Shown here one piece after another: positions 38,160-48,040 of a stretch of DNA of 64,000 nucleotides. Origin of the DNA: Citrus sinensis (Eukaryota; Streptophyta; Magnoliopsida; Sapindales; Rutaceae); NCBI RefSeq assembly GCF_022201045.2, contig NC_068561.1, positions 25,178,501 through 25,242,500 on the forward strand, written 5' to 3'. Below the pieces are notes generated by a model. That model had not been told where the DNA came from. It saw only the letters and a list, made by a program, of their open reading frames with translations, and did not search any database. Position 1 is the stretch's first letter, and each line of letters opens with the position of its first letter. Made by a program: the position numbers and the translations under genes.

Positions 38160-38375
38160 ACTACACGACCTACATGACCTACACGACTATATTACTTACA
38201 CGACTTACACGACTATATTTCTTACATGACCTACACGACTATATTTCTTACATGACCTACATGACTATATTTCTTACGTGACCTACACGACCTACACGAC
38301 TTACACGACCTACACGACTTACACGACTATATTACTTACACGACCTACATGACTAACTATATGACGTACACGGTA
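38160..38375. repeat. TACACGAC-rich irregular array inside the Mutator-like element
   Basis: Dense, irregularly spaced copies of (C/T)TACACGAC and CTACATGAC separated by TATATTTCTTA-type spacers, for example ACCTACACGACTATATTTCT. It shares the octamer ACACGAC with the 26-bp array on the other side of the element but has a different period. It lies subterminal to the right inverted repeat. Confidence 0.85.
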
Positions 38376-38899
38376 TCAAAAGAATGCACGACTCGAAATA
38401 TTTTGGCCATAAATAAGTTATATTGCTGAAAAAAATAATTAAACAACCTACATCGCATATATTTCTATGTATAAGAAAAAATGGTGAAAATAAAACATTG
38501 TAATGTGAGGAAAATTTCTAAATTTTCCTAAAAATTAACAAATTTAAAACCCAACAACATTAACATACCTTATTGGGTTGTTTAATAAGCAATGCACCTT
38601 TAAAGAAAGAGTGGGTGTTAAAAAAATGAATACATAATTGTATTTGTGTAAGAAGTTATGAGAGATTTTGAGAGATTCTAAGAGATTTTAAAAGAATCGA
38701 CAGCAAAAATAGATTTTGGTGAAAGAAATGAGGAAAAAAATATGAAGACAATTCATTGAGTGAATTTGATGCATTCATTAAGGGTATTTCCGACTTTGCT
38801 CACATTTGTTAGGGTATCCATGAAAACAAAAAAGAGAGGGGGTATTTAAATAATTTTGAAACTATTAAAGGGTATTTAATTAAAAACCCCGAAATTAGC

Positions 38900-40157
38900 A
38901 GCGTTTGGTTTGCTCTTCTTAAACGACATCGTTTACAACTGAATAAAGACTTATGTCGAAATTACCAAAGATAACCCCGTAATGTTAAATAATACTAAAT
39001 ATGCGCATAACGTTTACAAAATCTCTCAAATTCATCCTTCTCATGGCATCATAAATCAGGTAACTGATAGTACACACATCTCGAGGATGAGGCCTTGAGG
39101 GTACGAAAAAACCTTTGTTGTCGATTGTCAGATGCTGGGACCAGCCATTAGCGCAATTTCAAGTTCTACACAAAAGGACAAGAATGAAAAAGAAGCAGAG
39201 CAATCGTAGTACGATGAGAAATGACGTGACTCCACTACAATACATGCAATACAGAGCCAACTTGAAGCTTCAGTTTCTCTTCCCACTCTCTTTCCAATTT
39301 CCTGTCTCTGGCACTTAGCTGTTTCTTCTCAGCTGGTGATTGCTTAACAGATCCAGTAAGTTACTTAAACTTCTGTCGAGAACAATTTTGTATATGGGAC
39401 CAAACATTGTGTGTTTTATTCTCTAGTTCTCGTTCGAAGTGACAAAAAAAGTTCAAAAAATCCAACTAGGCTTGCTTGATGCTTGATATAGAGCTAGGAA
39501 TGAAACTAGTGTTAGATTATCCAGTTGAGTAATAATTTCGTATGGCCAAGCCCAAGAATATGGACGATCTGTTAATTTACCAGATATGTTAATTGATTGT
39601 GTATTAGGTATATGGAGGGGTTACCAAAGGTTGTTTTTTTTTTTTAATTAAAAAATCTGTTCTTTTTCATTTTAGAAGTTGCTGTTGGAAGCGCTAGTCC
39701 TTGATTTGTTGGAAACGTAAATATTTTAGTTAATGTGACTTGATCATAATTTATAACAATTCTTTTACTAAGCTGGTACTCTGCCGTGATAGTTTGGAAA
39801 TCTGGACTTCGAATAAGTTGGATCAAGTAATCAACCTTCTTTCAAGTAATCAACCTTCAAATATTTGAAAGAAGATCCTCCCCTCATAATTCAAATGTAC
39901 CCAGGAGACTTGAACCTCCTATAGCACCCTACTAATGGATGGTTTCTTTACCATAGTCTTTTCCTAGCATATTTTACAACACTTGCTTCACTTAGCAAGC
40001 ATGAGAATTATTGATTGATGGTTCATTTGCTAGTGTCTCAGTTTTCATTAAATGGGTACCATGAGTGGGTAAAGATTGGTTTTTATATATCATATATTTG
40101 AATGGGTGAATCTTGATTGATTTTTCAGTTTGGTTATTCTTAGTGTAGGTGGTGGGC
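38900..40157. other. Intergenic region, presumed old shared promoter and leader of the UBC2-like pseudogene
   Basis: Starts with sequence that was contiguous with the GUF1 leader before the transposon insertion. It includes AAACGACATCGTTT at about 38932-38945, a near-palindromic motif. The stretch 39240-39355 is C/T-rich and ends in a GTAAGT-like donor (CCAGTAAGTTAC), resembling a leader exon of the downstream decayed gene. No intact coding sequence is visible. Confidence 0.45.
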
Positions 40158-40159
40158 TG

Positions 40160-41955
40160 AAATGTCAACTACAGCAGTGGATGAGGGATCTCAAGAGGCT
40201 TCAACAGGGTGCACCTCCTGGTGATGACGATATTATGCTTTGGAACGCTATTATTGTTGGGTATTTTGCCAATGTTCTATGTTTCCTGCCAACAATGTAG
40301 TGGCTCTTGACGTCTTCTCTATTTTCTCTCAAGGCGTGTGTTTCTTTTCTGATTGTCATTTTATAAGAGAATATTTTAGTTTATATTTTCACAATCTCTA
40401 TTGATTGCTTTCCTTGTTTGTGTTGTAGCCTTGGTGGGACTCTTTTTGACGGAGGTGAGTTTAAAATTCTGAATAAGTGTATGCTAACTTGAGCTGTGCA
40501 TTACAATTGCCTAATATAATCATTGAGTTTAATCCGGCGCTCCTACAATTACTGTTTCTGACACGCTGAAATGGGTTAAGTTGTAAATGCTGAACTGATG
40601 TGTATGTTTAGGCATTTATATCTGCGGATATTGCTATACATACCTATGGCTGCACAGAACTTATTAGAAACCATTCTCTGAAATCATCTTGTTTCAGATG
40701 ATAATTGCTTATATTTGAAACATATTTGCAAAATAAATGACAGCTATTCTAGAACTTTGTTCCAGGAAAAGAGTTCTATTGCATTTCCTTCTGCCACAAG
40801 AAATAGCTAGTACTGCACTTCTAGTGTGATATCATTGCCTAAAAGTTATTAGAATAATAAGCATATTTTACTGTTGCCACTTCTATTGACAATATAGTCA
40901 TAAATCCCTCTTGAGGTTTTGGCAGGTATATTTAAGTTGACTCTTAAGTTTACTAAGGAATATCCTGTCAAGCCTCCTGTGGTTCCATTTGTTTCCGGAA
41001 TGTTCCACCGTAACGGTAAGTTGAGCTAAATTCCTGTTAGTTCCTCCTTCTCCTCTTTTTCCCATATGATCTATTTAACCTTCTTATGTGGAAGGAGAGG
41101 GAAAAAAAAGAGCAAGCTTTAGGATTCAATTGTATTATTTTTAATTATATGGTTGAATGCTGATCCTCTTATGAATCATATGATGTACAAAATTTGTAGT
41201 GTTTTACTGCTTACTTTCCAGAATTAATTTCTCCCTTTTTTTTCTTTTTCAATCACTATATTAGTCAAGTTCCAAGTTTTAATCCATGCATCTTTTGGCA
41301 TTTATTTATAATGTTCAATGTTTTTTGTTTAAGTTGACTCCATAATCATATTAGATGTTTAAAAATTTAGGATTTGTAAGTGATCTTGCTAAAGTTGCTG
41401 TCAGGCTTCTAAAATTCTATGGGAAAATATTATTTGAGGCTTTTATTTTGACATCAATAAGAATCACCTATTCTTCTGTAGCATGTATCTTGGTCTATTT
41501 TTATTTTGTTCTGTTCTTTCTGGGAAATGTCATCTTTAAGGAGTTTTGTCCTTTCTGATCTCTTATACTGTTGCGTTGCTCCTTACCAGTTTTTGGAGAT
41601 GGAAGCATCTGTTTGGATATAACATATAAGACTTGAAGTGGAATCATGATTACAATGTAGTTTCCATTCTTGCAACAATTCAGGTAATCATAGGTCTACT
41701 TATAAAATTTTATAAAAAAATTTGCTAACTCTGTTCATCCTGAAGTCAATGGAAATGTCCTTGTACTGTAAGTAATGTCAGGAGTAGCAAAAAACATTTA
41801 AATTTGGTAAAAAAGTTCTTGCAGTTGATGCTGGGTGATCCAAACCTGTACTCAGCTGCAAATCAACAGGCTGCAACGATGCTCATTGGCAGAAGAATTG
41901 ACTATTACAAGAAAACACAGCGAATTGTTGAGTTGAGCTGGAAAGCAATCTGATG
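40160..41955 (+). pseudogene. Decayed ubiquitin-conjugating enzyme E2, RAD6/UBC2 type, introns retained
   Basis: Five blocks match the plant RAD6/UBC2 E2 (about 152 aa) in order. About 40161-40262: MRDLKRLQQGAPPG and DDDIMLWNAIIVG. About 40425-40455: a damaged form of the DDTPWDGG block. About 40926-41014: [18 protein letters not shown] and [10 protein letters not shown], followed by GTAAG. About 41588-41682: FGDGSICLDI containing the catalytic cysteine, after which the NQWSP region is broken by stops. About 41824-41955: QLMLGDPNLYSAANQQAATM up to IVELSWKAI and a stop. The blocks are separated by intron-like spacers at the expected family positions, so this arose by genomic duplication and not retroposition. 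Losses at the start and in blocks 2 and 4 make an active E2 impossible. The C-terminal block is the best preserved. Confidence 0.82.
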
Positions 41956-42540
41956 ATGCATTCTTTGTCTCAGCTGTTATTGGTGGCTCTTCAGCCAAAC
42001 TGAGTCACAGGCTAACTCTTTCTCCAAATAACATGTTGGCCCAACTGTGTGACAGGTTGATGGCTTTGATTATGTAACTAAGATCATATTTTCTTTTTAA
42101 CATCATTATCTAATCGCAATGGTAATATAAACATTATAACTGCATTGTTGAGTTCATGTAAATAATCTCTTGTATGAAATTTGTGTAGAACCTTAGCAAC
42201 TTCAGGCCTCATTTAGAGGGTTGTTTATATTAAATTATTAATCATAGGCAAGAGTTCTGATCTGTAATATATTTGATTGTGATCCGTAGCATCAGTTATT
42301 TTGGTGACCATTTGAACATATTTTAGAGAGCTGACATGTAATTAGTTCTTAACACATTTGATTAGAAGAGACTTAATACCACTGGGAATAATCAGAACAT
42401 TTGAACAAGGAATTAATTACTTACGATGTGAGGGACCAGAAATCATCAGCCTTATTTTCATATGTATTATTGATTATGTTATTGCCGACTGGAATCAAAA
42501 TGTAATTAGTGCTTGTGTGTCTAAAATTCGAGGTGGTTTT
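41956..42540. other. Intergenic region between UBC pseudogene and quinoprotein gene
   Basis: AT-rich and non-coding; it should contain the 3' UTR of the minus-strand quinoprotein gene at its right end. Nothing else was recognised. Confidence 0.45.
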
Positions 42541-45158
42541 TTAGACACAGAAAGCATATAGTGAGGTTCCAGAAGTGAAGTTCTTGTTACCAAATCCGAC
42601 AGTAACCTTGTACCCATTACCCATATAGATGCATCCATTGCTTACTGAAGCACCACCATAAATCGTTGCTCCAGTATGATACGACCACAAGATTTTTCCT
42701 GTCTTGACATCCATTGCATAGATTGGTCCTTGTCGGTATGTAGATCCGCCAAACAGGACACCATTGGCGACAGTAACTGGTCCGGGGGCAGTACCATTGC
42801 TAGGATCAGCTGTAGACCATAGGACATTTCCATTGCTAGCATCCATCGCCACCCATCCACCAGCAATAGTGGAGTTCTTGGATGGCTTGAGAGTGAAGTT
42901 TTTGTGTTGGCTGTTGGCAATGTTGGAGTAGATTCTTCTCTCATCTGTGGCCGCACCCCACATTGCCCCGCCACCTAGGCCTCCCGGTCCAGCCTCCTAC
43001 AGTTGTAAGTCTTTTGTTTAGGCAAAAAAAAAAAATTGCAATACACAAACGCAAGACCTCATATCAAAACCGTTCTTCAAAGTGAGTCTGAACTTACAAT
43101 AGACCAAATGAGGCTGCCATTATCACGATCTAGAGCCCAAGCAAAGCCGCTTTTCTGAACAGCAACAACAATATCATGCTTCACTTTATTTAGATACATG
43201 CTCAACATCATTGGCGCCTCTCCAAAATCAGCATCAGGGCTAGGTCCAGGTGGGCAATTTGGATTCAATTGCCAGTTACAGGCACCAAACCACACATCAT
43301 ATCCCCCCAACTGCTTATACCACACAATTTTTCCAGTGTCTAAATCAAGTGCCAGGAGAGAATTTGAGTGATTTTCAGGTTCGATACACTTGTCTGGACT
43401 TGTTGGTGTTGTTTGATTGTTTTCTTCTTGGCATTGGCGTATATGCAGTGGAACTGAATAGAGGTTCCCTGTGGCAATGTAAACATGGTTTCTAATGGGG
43501 TCAATTGACGGACTGCTTCCCCAAATGGCTGCTCCAGCATATTCGTTAAGCTTGCCAAAATTGTCCGGCAGCATGAAGGTTTGCCACAGGATCCTGCCGG
43601 TCTTGGCATCTAATTTGGCTAGACTGCCCTGGAAAGTGCAGCATAGCTCGAAGGTTAGGCCTTCTTCTATTGATGATGTTCCAACATAGTAAGCCCTGAG
43701 GCAAAGCCAGTAAATGCGAAATAATTAAAACCAAAATCTTGTACTTCATTGAATTTCTATTTTTGTCTTGAATCAATAATTTGTACATTCACGTGAATGT
43801 CTACACATTTTAAAATGTAGATTTGGACTATGTGGTGGGAACTAGCTATAATTTAATATTAAAATATATCTAAAATTCGTATCTTTAAACATTAATTTTG
43901 TATTTTGGATACAGCTGGACATGGAAATCAGGAACAATTCTGTATAGTTGAAGTTATCTTTGCATTGGCAAGACAACATGTAAGACAAAACACAATTTGA
44001 AGACCGATAATGTCCAGATCTAATAATCATATAAATATTACATATTAAAAGTCATGTTGTCCACAGGCCTGACAATTTCTATTAATATAAAGAATTTAGC
44101 TAATAAATCTTGAGACAAACAAAGACTGACATTATGTAATTGGCACAAGTTAAATATAATAAAATTTCCTGGGTCTGCTATCTGTGAACCACAAGATTTT
44201 ACTTAGAAGTTATAAACTTCTTAAAAGGTTAACAATCTTTTAGACAAATGAACCACTTAACTTGAGACAGAAAATTTTCCTGGATATTTTCTCAAAGAAA
44301 GTTTGCTTTCTAAAATAGAGTATAGGTTGAGTGGCTGTATGTATGCAATGACTTCTAACTGCAACTGCGGAATCAAATCACTAAGCAAAAGTTAGTTCAG
44401 TTTCTGGGCTTTCATAGTTAAGCTGAAGCTTCGAATTGTTAATGAGGTATCTCTATGCTAAACATTAAAGGACAAACATTAAGAGTAAGCGAAAATGGCA
44501 AAAACTAACTCTTTGTAATAAGTTCCAGACATGGTTATAAAACTTCGTGCATGATCATCGAGCATGGTCTTCCAAACAAGCTTCCCATTTGATCTTCTCA
44601 CAGCAACTACAACGGCAGGTCCCCAGAGTCCAAAAATAAGCAAATTTCCAGCAACTGTTGGTGTTGATCTTGACACTGTTGAGTTGACATTGAGAGTGAA
44701 ACCAGGGTTGCTAATCCCTGTCAAGTTTTGTAAGTTCTGCTTCCAAATAAGAGATCCATCAGCTGCTTTAACTGCATAGAGGTAGCCATTCCAGCTTGGA
44801 AAGTAAAGGGTGTTGTTGAAAATTGCTGGAGTTACACTAATGTCACATCCTGCATAGAACTTCCACTTTAAATTTAGCTTGGAGACAGTTGCTGGACTGA
44901 TCTTTTTCTCCTTGTTTGCATATCTCCTGTTGTATAAATCTCCTCCATGATTTACCCAATTTTGTTCAGTATTTTGTGTGTTGCCCTGCAAATATAGAGT
45001 CAAACATCAAAATTTATCCATGTTAATTGTGTCATGTGTAGTGAGTGTGCATGAGGGAGAGAATTTACAGCAGAATCTGTGGAAGTTGTGAAGGAGAGTA
45101 AACAGAAGATGCTTAGAGGAACGATAATATTATTGTTCTGGCGTTTAGGAAGCGCCAT
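42541..45158 (-). CDS. Secreted quinoprotein alcohol dehydrogenase-like protein (annotated in plants as polyvinylalcohol dehydrogenase-like)
   Basis: PQQ-type beta-propeller protein; bacterial relatives oxidise alcohols with pyrroloquinoline quinone, but no substrate is established for the plant proteins. Four minus-strand exons (45158-45069, 44985-44510, 43695-43098, 42996-42541) join to 539 aa. MALPKRQNNN is followed by a hydrophobic segment (IIVPLSIFCLLSF) and a likely cleavage after TTSTDSA, indicating secretion. An in-frame ATG at 45206 would add 16 residues ahead of the signal peptide; the inner ATG fits better. Propeller repeats of the AxDxxTGxxxW type are seen as AVKAADGSLIWKQ, AVRRSNGKLVWKT, KLDAKTGRILWQT, ALDLDTGKIVWYK, ALDRDNGSLIWSI, AMDASNGNVLWST and AMDVKTGKILWSY. 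Other landmarks are NWVNHGGDLYNRRYA, GAAIWGSSPSID and GGGAMWGAATDERRIY. A decayed copy stands head-to-head 0.4 kb away. Confidence 0.9.
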
Positions 45159-45539
45159 TGAAATGGGTCCTTGAAAATGCTTATTGCTGTAGGAGGCTTC
45201 TGTCAAGATGCTTAAAAAAAAATTTCATTTGGAGGGATTTAGTGGCTTTTTAACTTACTATTAATTTGACAGGCTACCACCTCCACGCAAGACAAACAAA
45301 TTAATTTTTATTTATTAGAAGTAAATATGTATACCTTGATTAAATCAATACTGAATTTGTCTAAAAACAAAGCATATTCAATTGTCAACCGTTTGAAGAT
45401 CTCTTAAAAATACTAGTAAGACGAGAAGGCATTTTAAACTTGTGAGCGTCTGCACCTACAAATGCGAATTTATCTATCTATAATTCAATACCAACACAGC
45501 TCATTAAATGTAACTTTTTTGCGCATTCTTTCATTCAAG
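45159..45539. other. Divergent spacer between quinoprotein gene and its pseudogene
   Basis: About 380 bp containing the promoter of the minus-strand quinoprotein gene. No trace of exons 1 and 2 of the plus-strand copy is visible here. Confidence 0.5.
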
Positions 45540-46677
45540 GAGTTTCTATGTTGGTACATCATCTCTAGAAGAAGGCCTAAGCATTGCACTTTGTGCGGCC
45601 GCCTCTTGAAATTACATGTCAAATCTGATGCAGTCTTGCGGCAAACTTACATGCTGCCTGATAACAAAGGCAAGAGAGGAGCATACGCTGGAGCAGCAAT
45701 CTGGGGAAGCAGCCCATCAATTGATACTCGCAGAAATCACATTTACATTGCCACTGGCAACTTATACTAGGCTCCTCACACGACAGAATGCCAGGAAAAA
45801 CAAAATCATCAAACAGTATCCACTAGTCCTACTAATGAATGTGTAGAGCTTGAGAATCGTTCAGATTCAATCCTGGCATTGGACGTGGACACGGGCAAGA
45901 TCCAATGGTACCATTAAGTTGGCGGCTACGGTGTATTCTTTATTGAATGTTTCAATCTTTCAACCCCTGGTTGCCCTCCTGGCCCTAACCCTCATGTTAA
46001 TGGAACTTGGAAAGATATTATTGTTGCTGTGCCAAAAAGTGGATTTGCTTGGGCTCTTGATCGTGATAAAGGCAGTCTCATTTGAAATATATATATAGTC
46101 CTTATATTTTGAACTTGCTTCACTTGAATTAAATTTTTGACTACGTACCTGTTGCATCTGTACAAGCAAACAGGGAATAACTCCTACAATTTATATATAC
46201 ATCATCTTATTGAATTTGTAGGAGGCTGGAACTAGCGGCCCTGGCGGAAAGGGTATTTGGGGCGCAGTTACTGATGAAAAAAGGATCTATATCAATATTG
46301 CCAACTTTGAAGAAAAGAATTTCGTTCTCACCCAATCCAAGAAGAACACAAGCCGGTGGCTGAGTGTGCAATCGATGCTCGCGACGGCAAAATCCTATAG
46401 TCCGTACCAAATCCAAGTACTTTTACAGTTTATGGGCCTGTCGGTGTGGCTAATGATGTGGTTTTTGCTGGATCAACACATCCTGAAGGACCAATATATG
46501 CAATGGATGCCAAAACTGGTAAAAACCTGTGGTTATATGAAACTAGAGCTGCAGTTTATGGTGGGATGTCCGTGAGTGGTGGATGCATATATCTTAGTAA
46601 TGGATATACAGTTAGTCTTTCATGCTGCCAGTCCTTCATCCACTGCTGGAACCTCACTCTTTTCGTTTTGTGTGTGA
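45540..46677 (+). pseudogene. 5'-truncated, decayed quinoprotein dehydrogenase-like copy
   Basis: Inverted paralogue of the neighbouring gene. It begins at the exon 3 acceptor (CATTCAAG, then GAGTTTCTATGTTGGTACAT, matching YVGTSS..EEGL). It continues through MLPDNKGKRGAYAGAAIWGS and SPSIDTRRNHIYIATGNLY, then ILALDVDTGKIQWYH followed by a stop, then KDIIVAVPKSGFAWALDRDK. The exon 4 part starts at about 46222 (EAGTSGPGGKGIWGAVTDEK) and includes a VYGGMSVSGGCIYLSNGYTV segment, ending at the family stop context GTSLFSFCV-TGA at 46675-46677. Exons 1 and 2 (signal peptide and first propeller blades) are absent. Several frameshifts and stops break the rest. The retained exon 3/exon 4 intron shows it came from a genomic duplication. 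Confidence 0.88.
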
Positions 46678-48040
46678 CTGCTATGTCATATTTACAAACA
46701 CAAAACGAATTGTGATCCACTGCCTTATAACATAGAACAATAAAGATATGCGTAAGTGTACTGTATGTTATTCGTGATGGCATTTTACTTGTTATTCGTG
46801 ATGACATTTTACTTATTACTGAGAATAAATTTACATTATAAATTTGACTATCATGTGATAGCGTGTGGTCATTAATTAGCTGCCCTTGATGGTCCGTGTA
46901 CGTTAGGCTTATAGAAATTTATATTAATTGTTACATGGGCTGTAACAAAAAACAGTCTTATATATCAAGTTACAATATAATATATGGGATCCATAAATTT
47001 AAACCAAAGAACTTTAATTTCACAGAAATTGCCTTCAACCAATTCAAAAGCAAATAAGGCAAAACCGTCAAAAGACCAAAGACTTGTCCGAAAAAGACCA
47101 AACTGTTTACATGTTCAATTTAACCCACAATTCTCTCTTTTTCTATATTTATAATCCCATATATATATATATATATATTCAGCAATCAAGTTCAAAGTAG
47201 CGTATATTTGTATGCTTGCTTATGTGATAAGTTTATAGACAGATCTGTCGCTGAATACTTGTTGGTTTTAGTTGTAGATTATTTTATTTATCAACATTTG
47301 AACGCCAATTCGTGTTAAGTTTTAAAGCTTAACAGATGTGTTTTTCTCTTTACTACACTCATTAGGCCTCTTAAACAAATAGTCTGGGCCTTACAGACCT
47401 CCAAGGCCCATATCTTCATCTTTAACAATTTTTACTCAATTCTACAATTCCAGAATCCTGAGTTCCAAAATCGACCTAAAATCTTTTGACCTTGATTAGT
47501 TTATGCTTTGTGTGTAAAAGTGTTGTTTTGAATAAGAATGATGGATTAAAAATGTATGGATGTTACTCATATGCCTTCACAGCATTATTATCTATTGAAT
47601 TGAAAATTATATTAAAAAATGATAAATAAATGACAAATTAAGGGGATGACAACATTTATTATATACCTCGATAAATAAATAATTCTTGTTTGTTAAGTTT
47701 ATGGATTGCAAATAGAAACCAAAAAAGACAAAAAAAAAATGGGGTTATTGATTGTTACAAAGGCTCACATGTTTCATTTACCAAGATTTATTGAGATTTA
47801 AAGATTTTTATAAATAACTATACAAAACTTCGCCTTGAGCAAGTCAAAAGCACTATAAGACATGTCCGAAAAAGACCAAGCAGTTCAGAAATCATATCTT
47901 TATTGGATAAACTCGTCATCATTTTCAATGGACGCCCATAATTCTCTTATTTACTATTTTTGTATTGCTGTATTCAGCAACCCTTATAAATAAATCCACC
48001 GCGACATGTTCCTATAGAGGCATCTGTTTCTGCAATAAAA
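46678..48040. other. Intergenic region upstream of aldose 1-epimerase A
   Basis: AT-rich with an (AT)n microsatellite at about 47158-47180. Two stretches, around 46985-47130 and 47815-47960, are loosely similar (CAAAAGACCAAAGACTTGTC..GAAAAAGACCAAAC against AGACATGTCCGAAAAAGACC..AAGCAG), suggesting an old local duplication. The second abuts the promoter of the gene at 48041. No coding sequence was recognised. Confidence 0.4.

Larger units (their letters stand above)
36471..38890. mobile_element. Non-autonomous Mutator-like DNA transposon (2.42 kb) with perfect 9-bp target duplication
   Basis: GAAATTAGC occurs directly before (36462-36470) and directly after (38891-38899) the segment. A perfect 9-bp target duplication is the hallmark of Mutator-like elements. 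Both ends carry long, diverged inverted repeats. Reading inward, the left end has TTCAAAAATTATCTCAATACCC (matched at the right end, reverse complement, by TTCAAAATTATTTAAATACCC), then on both sides a T-rich segment followed by TTTTCATTGATACCC / TTTTCATGGATACCC. The outermost 25 bp match poorly. No transposase or captured gene is recognisable. The interior holds a 26-bp tandem array near the left end and a TACACGAC-rich array near the right end. The element lies 61 bp upstream of the GUF1 start codon. Confidence 0.8.

Noticed and set aside
45159-45206. Upstream in-frame ATG (45206) as start of the quinoprotein
   Set aside because: It would place 16 polar residues ahead of the signal peptide; the ATG at 45158 directly precedes the hydrophobic secretory segment.
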